A stretch of DNA of 27,988 nucleotides, from positions 1 through 27,988 of the forward strand of contig JADGJA010000244.1 of assembly GCA_027596035.1 (NCBI GenBank), written 5' to 3'. The notes below the pieces were generated by a model, which saw only the letters and a list, made by a program, of their open reading frames with translations, was not told the origin of the DNA and made no database searches. How positions within the stretch are numbered: the first letter of the stretch is position 1; every line of letters starts with the position of its first letter. The translations under genes and the position numbers were made by a program. Source of the stretch: Thoreauomyces humboldtii. Taxonomy: Eukaryota; Chytridiomycota; Chytridiomycetes; Spizellomycetales; Powellomycetaceae. Below are positions 11,226-20,537 of this stretch, in pieces.

Positions 11226-13177
11226 ATGATGAACGAAACCCAAGACATAGATATTGGTACGAGTTCAGGCGTGGCAGTGAGTAAACTTTGAGCTATCGTG
11301 ACTCCTGGTGTTTGCCATCACAGCTCATCTGCGTCTTCCGCTGCAGTATCCGTCTCCGGGTCACGGTCATCGTCCTTCACTGTCAACAGCTCGGCAGCTC
11401 GAAATCCCTACCGATCCCATCCTCGTCAATCCTGCCACACGGCAAGGACATGGCCATGGCCATTCTCTGTCCCAAAGCAGTCTCTCATGGGCCGACGGCG
11501 GAATCTCCAACATGCAGGGAGCATCCACTTCTCATGCTCACCACCGGAAGATGGCCTCTAGGAGCACCCTCGAGAGCATCCTCCCGCATCCTTTCCGCGC
11601 CGCCACGAGGTCGCAGTCCATCGCGCAAAGCATCGCATCTGCGGCTACTCTGAAGAGATTGGTACCGACGGATCCTATCGTGGTCCTGAGGAACATACAT
11701 AAAACGTATCTCCTGGGACTGGAGGGTGTCGCGGCTCTGCGGTCAGTCGAATCGCTACGAGTGAATTTCATTTCCACTCGACTGAGGCCCCATTCAATCA
11801 TCCTTCAGAGGTGTCAGCATGAGCATCCAGCGTGGAGAGTGGGTCGCGATATACGGGACTTCGGGAGGAGGAAAGACAAGTTTGCTCAACATCATCGGGA
11901 CGATAGACAAGCCGACGAAGGGAGACCTGACCATATGCGATACGGGTAAGGGAGCTTCCTCTCAACTATCTCATAGTCAAAGAAGTGACCCTGGAAATTC
12001 GAAACAGTGATCACACCAAATACCAAGGACGAAGTGCTGGCCGACCTTCGTCTGAACAATCTGTACGTGCTTCTGACTCCAGATGTCCTTTTCAATTCCT
12101 CGCCCTAAGATGTCCTTGACGAACAGAGGCTTCGTCTTCCAATCCTTCAACTTGATAGCCTCCATGACCGCGCTCGAGAACGTTGAGCTCCCCATGGTGC
12201 TGAAAGGCTCTTTGACAGCCAGCGAACGACGAGCTCGCGCGGTCGGCAGCCTCCGTCGAGTCGGACTCGAGCACCGTCTCAACCACTTCCCCTCCAAGCT
12301 GTCGGGGGGAGAGCAGCAGCGCGTTACCATCGCCCGCGCCATCGCCAATGAGCCCGAGGTGCTGTTGCTGGACGAGCCGACGTAGGATATTCCCAAAATG
12401 ACCCTCTCTATCGAACCTACGCTCATACTGAGCCATCTCTCTTAGGGGTGACCTGGATACGGCGAACACTCAGCGGATCCTTCATCTCCTTCACGAGCTC
12501 AACAGCACCTCCAACACAACGTTCGTCATGGTGACCCACGACGTGCACCTCAAAAACTTTGCCCACCGCGTGATCTACATGCGAGACGGGAAGATCCAGC
12601 GCATCGAGATGGTGCGATCTGTCAAGAGGAAGGAGGCGCTGGAGGATCTCGAGAACAAGATGGCAGAGGTGAGGCCGCAACGCTAGTGATGATGGCACGA
12701 ACCGCCAGGAAAAGCACAGGCTCCGCTGACCAGACGAATGCGGGTGCGATAAATTCCGATCACAGCTCGATGGAAAGGAAGCGAGACGATCTTCGCGTTC
12801 CTACGATGCCCCGCCCCGCAGCGACGAGGGGGCTACGGTCGGCACGGTAGCGGGAGAGTCCGAACATCGACCAGGTCGTTTTGTCTCGCGAGCCACCGAG
12901 ATTCGTGAGCCGGGCGATTACGCGACGTACTGCACAGCTTCGGGTAAGAACACTGTCCCATACCCTCTCTTCTGACGGGCACCTGATCATTCCTGTTTCT
13001 TGTGCAGGCGTTCCCGCCGTAACGCCCGACGACCCACACGTGGCCTCCACCCCGGTCATCGAAACCGAGCCAGGACTTGGATTTTACAAGGATGGGGGCA
13101 AGTCACACGGCGGAACCGCTTTCGAGAATAAGCGGCAGATCCTACGCAGCGCTGAGGATCTTGACGACATTGTTTGA
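11226..13177 (+). CDS. Soluble ABC ATPase related to MacB/LolD (ABCH-like), with C-terminal tail
   Basis: join(11226..11256,11324..11741,11809..11945,12008..12062,12127..12381,12446..12668,12766..12943,13008..13177), 488 aa, eight exons, all in phase. One nucleotide-binding domain spans about residues 125-375. Walker A is GTSGGGKTS (about 168), the Q-loop is FQSFNL, the signature LSGGEQQR (about 271), Walker [13 protein letters not shown], and the H-loop MVTHD. The closest pattern is the bacterial LolD/MacB ATPase group, found in some protists and fungi without a fused permease. No transmembrane segment is present, so it would need a partner or act as a soluble ATPase. The N-terminal about 120 residues are His/Ser-rich, and the last about 130 are polar low-complexity, both probably disordered. 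Eight spliced exons show it is a resident eukaryotic gene. The 31-nt first exon was chosen because it gives an ATG in phase; it is the weakest part of the model. Confidence 0.85.
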
Positions 13178-13422
13178 GGGAGGAGAAGGACACATAAGGG
13201 AGAGGGTGGGGTTACATGTATATGGAGGCTGTGCACCCTGCACTTTGCCAGTTAAGGTGTTTAGCTCTTTGACTTTATTTGGACCTGGTGTCTTGGATTG
13301 GTTACCGAGCCTTTGGTCCCCAGGAGCCAGTGCTTCGGTAGTGCTTCCCACCAGCCTCCCCCTGGTCCCCCAGGCATCTCGTCCCCTCCACCCATCTACA
13401 ACCAACTGCATATTCCCATCCG

Positions 13423-14227
13423 ATGCGCAAGACCTACCAGCCTCTCCATCCAGCGCCAAGCAGTCCGACCATCGAACACCGACAACCCGACCACGGCTGC
13501 GCAACTCCATCTCGCCGACATCTTGGTCAACGACTCGACGCGTCATCTGCAATCTTTCGACGTCCATACCAGCTGAGCTTCGAACTCTCTGGGCTTCTAG
13601 GATTGGTAAGTTCACAGTCTCTTCGCTGTTACGTTCCACTGTTCTACTCTCTGATCGTCCTTCTCTTCTGTTCCAGGGGACTCAAGGCTTCACTCATTCA
13701 GTGGCCTTGCTTCGGGGCCGGACGGGCCGACCAAAGCCGGGCTCTCTGGGCTGTGAGGATTGGTAAGTAACAGCATCGTCGTCGCCTCTGTGCCTTCCTT
13801 CATTGCTCGCGTCTCTTACCATCTCTCTCTCGCTTTCTCAGGCGCCCCAAGATCTTCAGGCTCATCGGGGCCAACCGAAGCTTCGGGCCCTCTGAGCTTC
13901 CGGGATTGGTAAGTCACACCCACAGCTCTCACACCTTCTTCATCGCTCTCTTCGCTGACCATCCCCTCTCTCTCTCTCTGGACCTCTTTCATCAGGGAGC
14001 TGAAGATACTCCCGGCCACTTTTGTTGTAAGACCGGTTGAGCTTCAGGAAGGTTCGAGTCACAGTGGAACACAATATCTCGTCTGGGAGGGGTCCCGCAT
14101 GCTCGGTATTGTCACTTGCTCGTTCATGTCTTCTCTCTCTTCTGTAGGTAATGCAGCTTGCTTCCCTCACGGGAGGCGAACCGTCCCCAGCCGGTGTAAA
14201 TGCAGAGGGTCTACGCTTCTCACTTGA
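13423..14227 (+). CDS. Tentative small spliced gene built on duplicated exons; function unknown
   Basis: join(13423..13605,13677..13762,13842..13908,13996..14026,14148..14227) gives an open frame of 148 aa across four introns with strong donors (three GTAAGT, one GTAAGA) and pyrimidine-rich acceptors. I recognise no domain. The product is Pro/Arg/Ser-rich with a hydrophobic LSGLLGL stretch at the first junction. Exons 1-3 end in nearly the same sequence (GGATTG before GTAAGT), because the exon end plus intron start is repeated. The copies are read in different phases, so the repetition is not conserved as protein, which weakens the coding case. A spliced non-coding RNA or the leader of another transcript are real alternatives. 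The splice signals are better supported than the protein. Confidence 0.35.
13560..13920 (+). repeat. Three imperfect tandem copies of an exon-end/intron module
   Basis: Copies end at about 13610, 13767 and 13913. Each has a GC-rich exon end with the pattern CTCTGGGCTT..GGATTG followed at once by GTAAGT and a CT-rich intron of 71-87 bp. Copies 2 and 3 also share the upstream GGCC.ACC.AAGC segment. Spacing is about 146-157 bp. The pattern indicates tandem duplication of a unit containing a complete splice donor. Confidence 0.65.
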
Positions 14228-14479
14228 TTCGTCATCTCTCCAGCTTTCCTTTAGAAGAACATGGCACTGCACCCACCAAGCTTTCCTTCCCCTTTTCCTT
14301 CTTGTACATATGTATTGTCTCAATGATATTATCTTCGCTCCTGCCGTATATCTAGTTCCAGAAGTCCCTGAAAGCAGAGAATGACCGAAGAAACAAAAGA
14401 ACCGGTTCAAAATAGTCCATATGTTTATTGAAGTAGGAGTACGGCAAAAGAGAGAAAGGGACGAGCGATGCAGGACACG

Positions 14480-16307
14480 TTACAATCGCGTGTTAGGGAA
14501 ATTTTTCTGCAATCTCATTGTCGTTAGTGGGTGACATGTCGCGAGACTGAGAAAAGCGTTCACTTACCATGGCCTGTCGCATGGCCAAGTCCGCCATGAT
14601 TTCTTCGCTGCCTCCAAGGATTGCTCCAAACTTGTTGGTCCTCTGGAACGCTTCAATGACACGACCCATGCCACTGCGAGTGATGGCACGTCCGCCAAAG
14701 ATCTGGACCGCTTGATCCGAGACGCGTTGCGTCATCCGGGTGTTGGCATACTTCAGGAGGGCAAGCGGCCCGGCGAGGTGGATCGCCTGATCGGCGTAGG
14801 ACATTTTTGTCATCTGATATGTGACGGTTTCGAGCCATCCTTGGAGGGCTTCGACACCTGAGAGCATGTCGGCGAGCTTGTATCGGATGACCGGCTGCTC
14901 GATCAGACGCTTGCCAAACACCATGCGCTGGTTGGCCCACTTGAAGCATTCCTCGGTGACGAGACGGGCGGCACGGGTCCCGCCCACCACCATAGACCAT
15001 CGCTCGTGATTGAAGTTGGCCATGATGACCTGGAATCCCTTGTTCTCCTTGCCAATGAGGTTCTCTACGGGAACTTTCACATTTTCGAAGGTAACATAGG
15101 ACGTGCCAGCCGACTGTGTCCCTGACGTTTTGATGGGCTTGGTCTCGAGTCCTTCGCATCGGGGGATTAGAAGCATGGAAATACCGCCCATTCCGTCTTT
15201 GCCCGTTCGTACTACGGTTCGAGGCTCGTTAGTTCAGCACTTGATTGGAAACAGAACCGGTGCCTCCCAGCAGAGCACATACCGGCAGTCGTAAACCATG
15301 ACGCTTGCATTCCGTTAGTGATCCACTTCTTGTGTCCGTTGACGATGTAGTACTTTCCGTCTGGGGTCTTGACGGCCGTAGTGGTGAGCCCTGCGACATC
15401 TGAGCCGTAGCCAGCTTCCGAAATGGCGAGGCAGATGCGCGTCTTTCCCAGCAACACCTCAGGAACCACCTTCTCCTTCATCCACTGTTGCCCGAAGACG
15501 AGAAGCGGGGGCAATCCGATGACCATGCCCGACGCCAAACCCTCCCCGTACCCGTAGATTCCGGTTCTCGTTGTCTCCTCGTGCGCGATCATTTCGTGGA
15601 AGTAGTCAAACTCTTCTGGCTTGATTCCGGCAGGGAGATTGGGAACCTGCTTGAGATGCGCGCCTGGTCCGAGTCGGCACGCAAGAACGCCAAAGGCACC
15701 CATCTTGAGGAAGGTCTCGTCGTCCGGGGCCTCGCCCATCGCGTCGAGTTGAGGTGCTTCTGGCATGATTTCGGCATCGTAAAACTCGCGCAGAGCGATA
15801 CGGAATCGCTTGTGAGAGTCACTGGCGAGGAGAGAACATCTAATGTCAATCACGGTACTTTCGAATGCAACGAGCCCGGAAAGCAACCTACTTGTAGAAC
15901 GGGGATGGCCTTCCCTGCCAGAAAGGAGATTCCGCGTAGGGGACCTTGCTGATCTGGCCCGCCTCCTGCAGCTGGAGCTTCTTCTCCTCTCCTTGAATTT
16001 TTCCGATGATGAACTTTGGGCCAAACTTGAGCATGACATCGTGGCGATGCATGCTGTAAAACGCTTCGGTGGCATCGGTTCCCGCGGATTTGAGAAGAAT
16101 ACCCTCACCGCCGGGATGCATGCTCAGGAATTTAGTGACATCGTATACGTTGCTGAGGAATTGCCACACACGAATGAGCAGGACGATCCCCAACTCGAGA
16201 AACAATCCGAGAGCAGCCCACCTGTCTACGATGATCCACAGCGAGTCTGCGGACTTGTGCTTTGCGACCTCGTCGCGAGTGATCTCGCGAAGTTCCTTGG
16301 TTGGCAT
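14480..16307 (-). CDS. Cytochrome b5 / acyl-CoA dehydrogenase fusion protein
   Basis: Complement of join(14480..14506,14568..15211,15283..15821,15892..16152,16222..16307), 518 aa, four introns of 61-71 bp. Residues 1-85 form a cytochrome b5 domain with heme ligands expected at His41 (MHPGG) and His64 (FYSMH). From about residue 115 a full acyl-CoA dehydrogenase follows, with PFYNDSHKRFR at the entry, AISEAGYGSDVAGL, the ITNG loop, GTSYVTFENVKVP, FNHERW, and QIFGGRAITRSGMGRVIE near the C-terminus. FAD-dependent alpha,beta-desaturation of acyl-CoA is expected, with the b5 domain as possible electron partner. I see no mitochondrial presequence. The preferred 3' exon gives an ending NTRL, weakly like a peroxisomal PTS1. 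Without the last intron the frame instead continues 25 codons to end in KFP. A (CCA)7 run sits just upstream of the ATG on the coding strand. Confidence 0.92.
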
Positions 16308-16788
16308 GTTGTTCAGTGGTGGTGGTGGTGGTGGTGGTGAATGGCGATGAGGGGGAATGGGAATGGATATGATTTCGCTTCGGTTCAAATGATTTGCCCC
16401 AGGAAAGCGCTGGGCATGACACACACACACACAAACGGGCACACGTGAGCCCCTCGTGTCAGGAAATCCGACAAACCGACGGCCGAAGCATTTTCGTACA
16501 TCGACCGAAAGAACTTCATCACCGCGACAAAATGATGTATGATTCTAATGGCCAAATGACAATAAGGAGGGGCATCGACCAAATCGTTCTTCCCCCGTCC
16601 CCCGCCCAAGGGACACGCAAAGTGAACAGAGCCAAAAGAAAAAAGGGACAGCCAAGCAAAGGGTATGTGGAGAGTAAGGGCGGAAACGAGAGAGGGAGAG
16701 GGAAGAGGAGGGGTGGAAAAATGCCAATTGAAGAGTGGAAAAGTCTCTTGATAGTCCAAGTCCAAAAGGAAGAGAAGACCAAGCGGCT
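16308..16788. other. Intergenic interval with microsatellites upstream of the b5-ACAD gene
   Basis: No gene is supportable in these 481 bp. The stretch holds the promoter and leader of the minus-strand b5-ACAD gene and the 3' flank of the dibasic-repeat precursor. It contains (TGG)7 at 16317-16337, about ten bases above the ATG (CCA repeats in the sense of the mRNA), an (AC)n run at about 16419-16433, and a purine-rich plus strand at 16660-16760. Confidence 0.55.
16317..16337. repeat. (TGG)7 trinucleotide microsatellite in the 5' leader of the b5-ACAD gene
   Basis: Seven perfect TGG units on the plus strand lie immediately upstream of the minus-strand ATG at 16307. In the mRNA this would be a CCA/ACC-rich leader, so its length may vary between strains and could affect translation; that effect is inference. 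Confidence 0.8.
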
Positions 16789-17598
16789 CTAGTTCCTCAG
16801 CTCCAGGAGTTGTGATGGCTTGCGAACGAGAAGAACCGCTCCCGCTGGCGCCGTCGCGGTAGCAGTTGCGGTCGCTGTCGCCGTCGCCGTCTCGGGAGCA
16901 AGCGTGAACTCTCCCAGGATGGTCTCAAGGGCTGATTCGATAGAGGGAGGGAAGAGCTGTCGACGTTCCAGGGCAGGGAGGGTGGCCGCGGGGAGAGGAG
17001 CCGGTGCCGTCGCAGCTGCAGGTGCCGGCGCGGAAGCTGTCGCCGTGGCTGTGGCAGCCGCGGTCGATGTGATGAGGATCTGACGACGTTCGAAGCCCGG
17101 CGCAATGGGGGCAGTTGCCGTGGCGGTCGCAGCTGCACTCTCGGCCGCGAGAGTCGACTCGTAGCCCTGGATGAACGACTCGATGATGTTCGGGATGATG
17201 AAGGGAGCAATCTGACGAGCCTCCAACGCGCGTCGGCCGGGAGCGGCTGTAGCGATCGGGTACGGGATGATCGGAACGGGAATGGGGCCAAGGGTCACCC
17301 CAGCTGGGAGCCCTGCGGCGGTGGCCGTGGCGCTGTAGGTAGCGTAAGGTGCGGTCCCGATCGAAGAAAGCTCCCGACGCTCAAGACCTCGCTCAACGAT
17401 GGCAGTTGCGGTGGCAAACGCGGGTGCAGTCGCTGTTCCCGTAGCAAAGGCAGTCGCTGTTGCTGGTGCGATGGATTCGGCCGCAGGAAGCGGCGGCAAG
17501 GAAAGCTGAGGAAGTTCCTCCAGTTTGGCAGGGTAGCGTCGGACGGGGATGGCGAGCGCGGAGCCCGCGAGAAGAAGTGCAAGAATCTGGGACTTCAT
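16789..17598 (-). CDS. Secreted repeat precursor with regularly spaced Arg-Arg (Kex2-type) sites
   Basis: Uninterrupted ORF of 269 aa starting at an ATG (17598). Residues 1-16 are a classic signal peptide (cleavage after ALA). The rest is extremely rich in Ala, Thr and Pro and contains dibasic sites at 20-21, 74-75, 122-123, 171-172 and 212-213, plus an R-K at 259-260 and an EAR site at 126-128. Three sites are preceded by Glu (LERR, FERR, LERR). Segments after the sites are related: two begin QI or QL, run through an amphipathic I-E-S stretch, and end T-L-A-x-E before an (AT)n linker. Signal peptide, repeats and dibasic cleavage sites define Kex2-processed repeat proteins, which include pheromones, Ustilago Rep1-like wall peptides and dikaritin-type RiPP precursors. 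No tailoring enzyme is recognised next to it, so which type applies is open. An antisense frame shadows it. A CATAAAA motif on the coding strand lies about 80 bp upstream of the ATG. Confidence 0.8.
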   Translation of the reverse strand: MKSQILALLLAGSALAIPVRRYPAKLEELPQLSLPPLPAAESIAPATATAFATGTATAPAFATATAIVERGLERRELSSIGTAPYATYSATATAAGLPAGVTLGPIPVPIIPYPIATAAPGRRALEARQIAPFIIPNIIESFIQGYESTLAAESAAATATATAPIAPGFERRQILITSTAAATATATASAPAPAAATAPAPLPAATLPALERRQLFPPSIESALETILGEFTLAPETATATATATATATAPAGAVLLVRKPSQLLELRN

Positions 17599-18325
17599 TG
17601 TACTTTGAATGATGCTTCAAGTGCTGAGAGGGAGTATCGAAGTAATAGGAGCGGGCGAGCGTGTTGTCAAAGTGATTTTATGAGAGCTCTTGAACGTCTG
17701 AACGCGAAACAAGAGAAAAAAAAACTTGAGAGGGCACGGACAGGGCCGATAACGGCTTTCTTGATGGTGGGTGCCGCATCATCATTGCCGAAAGTTGTTA
17801 TCTGCTTGGCACGTCGATGCCACCGGCGCAATCGAACGGGGGGATCTTCACATGCCATGAACCGACTGCGTTTTCAAGTGTCCCTGTGTTAGCCTTTGCT
17901 GAGTTTCCAACAAGCTCCAACATGTTGCATGGAGTCCCGGGCCATTGTCTTCTTGGTCTGTGGCGAACACGGCGATATAAAGATGGCCCGGGACCGAAAA
18001 AGGGTCTGAGGAAGATCATTGAACTCCGCCTGCCATTCGGGCCCATACCGCGCGTTTATGGACCATAGATGACGAGCTTTTGCGACACCTACCCTTTGCA
18101 TTCTTTTCTTGAGCTATCCACTCTATTTGAGCAGCATACCGTACGCTATAGCCGAAACGTTTTCCGATGGCTATTGTTGGACTGGGTGTAAAGCCGGTGT
18201 CGGCGGAGTTGGTGTAAAGATCGACAGCCTCAGAAAATGTCAGCAGGGGAATAGAGAGACTCTAGGGAGACTAATCATAAATGCCATTTTCAACCAGCTA
18301 GCATACTCTATCACTGTACGATCCT
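17599..18325. other. Intergenic interval upstream of the precursor gene; no supportable gene
   Basis: This 727-bp stretch lies between the ATG of the secreted precursor and the stop of the sphingosine-phosphate lyase, both on the minus strand. The open frames inside are short and show no family features or splice pattern. A TATA-like CATAAAA (minus strand, about 17676-17683) would serve the precursor. A plus-strand GATATAAA at about 17973 has no convincing gene downstream. Confidence 0.55.
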
Positions 18326-20298
18326 TCAAATCTTCGTCAACGCATCCAAGAAGCCCCTGGTGACATCCGCCACGATAGTCCTGTCTGGAACGCTTGCGCA
18401 AGTTCCGTAAATGGCTGCAACAGCACCCTTGCCGGCTTCAGGGTCTTTCTCAATCTCACTAACGGCCTGCCTGAGGTCGTCCAATAGCTGGTCAACGGCG
18501 TTGACGGTCAACATGGTGCATGCGATGTGAATGGCCGGCGGGTTCTGAAGCACATTGAGATGCCAGTGTTTGCGGGAAAGGAGGTCGGCGATGGCGTATG
18601 TGTTGATGGATGTATGAGCAGCGGCGCGGAAGGCAATGACGGTAGTGAGAGGGTCGCCGATTAGCTCCAAAGACTTGATTTCAAGAACTCTGCGGAAGGG
18701 TGCCCGGCGTCAGCAACATCAGAAGTTAGTACACTGCTGTTGGTCTCCTACCCGGCCTTGATCTTGCGAGCCGTTTCCATAATCTGCTTTGTAGATTTCA
18801 CATAACCGTCCTCGCCAAAGTGAACCATGGCTGCCCAGCACCCTGCGATGAGAGCGCCAGGACGGGATCCGGCAATAGTGGGAGAAGCGTAAATCCCTCC
18901 TATCGACCGAATGAAACATTAATACTGACCTGTCTTCCAAAAACGACCAAACGAATCAACGTACCAGGCCATTCGGTTGTTACGAAGTACTGGAAGTCGC
19001 GAATCTCCTTGCTACGGTACATGACCACGCTGCTCCCCTTCGGAGCAAATCCATATTTATGAGTATCCACCGAGATACTCGTAACTCCGTCGACTCTGAA
19101 GTCAACGGCATGCTCGAGTGCGAAGCCAGCCTTTTCCTGGAACGGGACCACGAAACCTCCGAGACAACAGTCCACGTGCATTCCAATTCCGGCCTTCTTG
19201 GCAAGCGCAGCGAGTGCAGGAATATCATCAATGATACCGTGAGGGAAGTTTGGCGCGGATCCAGCAACCATGATCGTGTTGCGGTTGATGGCTCGGGCGA
19301 CTCGGACGAGGTCCACCTTGCCGGTCACGGGGTGGATTGGAATATGGATTAGTTTCACGCCAAAGTAAGACTCGGCTTTGTCAAAGGCGGCGTGGATCGT
19401 GACTGGGACAACCCTACAGCATCGACTACCGTAAGCTTTTCTTGCCACCAAGCAGAGCAAAAAGCAGATGGACGCTCACATCTCGGGTTCTGTGACGCCA
19501 CGCTGTTCACGTGCCATGTCACGGTACGCCTTCACAGCCATGAGCAAACTCTCCGTTCCACCGCTAGTAACACTTCCGCACGCTGTCTCTGGTCCGTTGT
19601 ACATCCTGAGAACCATGCTCACAACTTCGGCCTCCATCTTACGAATTCCGGGGAAAATCTCCGGGTGCAGTGGCTGCAGCAGAGCGAGTGAGCTTCAATT
19701 CCCCGCACATATGGAGTGACATCAATCTCACGTTGGTGATAGTAAACCTGGAGAAGGCGTCGGTAATCAACGCCGAGACCTCCTCTCCGCCATGATAGAT
19801 GGCGCCAGAGATCCTTCCGGCCTTCCAGTCTACATCTCCCATGCTCTGATAGCGGTCCAGCTCTTTCCTAACCGCAGGCTCCGACAATCCGGTCGTTGGC
19901 AGCGCGCGGTACACTTTTTCGCCAGGGGCGACCCGGACCATTTTCTTCTCGATGCTTTTGATCTGCTTGGCGATCTCCTTCTTAACCAAAGAGTTGGCGC
20001 CGGGCACCGATGCACGCGCAATCAGGATGAACCTCTATTTTAGCAGTTAGTGCGCGTGTGACACACGGGTCAACGTCCAAGCTCGATTGCCATGCACCTG
20101 CACAAAGGAGTTGAAGTAATCGCGCGCCGCAGTGACAGGCCCTTTAATGGCAGCCTGGATGAAGGCTCGAGATAGGAAACGATAAAGGACAATGATAAAC
20201 ACTGCGTTCCTGACGTGCGAGAAGACGGGATTTGCCTCCACTCGCGCGAAAACGGACCGGAACCTCTGCCGCGCAACCTCTGACGTGACAGATGACAT
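18326..20298 (-). CDS. DPL1: Sphingosine-1-phosphate lyase (PLP-dependent)
   Basis: Complement of join(18326..18689,18752..18899,18965..19413,19480..19673,19732..20034,20098..20298), 552 aa, five introns of 58-66 bp, all in phase. An N-terminal hydrophobic segment (about residues 27-50) is the expected ER membrane anchor. The lyase core follows: [23 protein letters not shown], the PLP phosphate-binding [23 protein letters not shown] and the Schiff-base lysine motif [15 protein letters not shown] near residue 340, then [12 protein letters not shown] and GSRPG. The enzyme cleaves sphingosine-1-phosphate to a long-chain aldehyde and phosphoethanolamine, the exit step of sphingolipid breakdown. 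Length agrees with yeast Dpl1 (589) and human SGPL1 (568). The start is the first ATG of the open first exon. All key residues look intact. Confidence 0.95.
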
Positions 20299-20537
20299 TA
20301 TTCTGATGTGGCTTGGAAGAAAGCGTTTCCGAAGTAGGGCTGATAGAATTACGGTGCGGAACAGATGTTCAGATGTCCGTGTGCAAGTGGCAAAAAGATT
20401 GGGCGACACAACTGACGGACTTGCAGGGCTTGCGCCACCCAGTTAACTCCGCCCGGTGTCGCTATATTTCGCAACGAATCCTCCAAAGAAATACACTTCC
20501 ATTATTTTTTAAGCAGCAACAGGTACAAAGAGTATCC
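20299..20537. promoter_or_regulatory. Spacer between VMA13 3' end and DPL1 start
   Basis: This 239-bp spacer separates two head-to-tail minus-strand genes. It must carry the VMA13 terminator/3' UTR and the DPL1 promoter. A short AT-rich patch with a GCTATATTTC motif lies near 20461. Nothing else stands out. Confidence 0.4.

Noticed and set aside
11226..13177. Bacterial contamination or recent bacterial transfer of a LolD/MacB ATPase
   Set aside because: Eight exons with ordinary local introns, in phase, between normal fungal genes make it a long-resident nuclear gene.
13142..13639. 165-codon open frame on the minus strand under the ABC gene 3' end and repeat exons
   Set aside because: It overlaps the last coding exon of the ABC gene in antisense and contains no recognisable motif. 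It appears to be a by-product of GC-rich sequence.
14050..14075. tRNA-like T-arm motif (GGTTCGAGTC)
   Set aside because: The flanking five-base stems do not pair, and no D-arm, anticodon arm or acceptor stem fits around it.
13940..14410. 156-codon minus-strand open frame across the repeat module
   Set aside because: It runs antisense to strong plus-strand splice signals and CT-rich introns, and its charged, RER-rich product looks like translated polypyrimidine tract complement.
16820..17083. Plus-strand Ala/Val-rich 87-codon frame over the precursor gene
   Set aside because: It is the antisense reading of the (AT)n linkers in the minus-strand gene, which has a signal peptide and dibasic sites.
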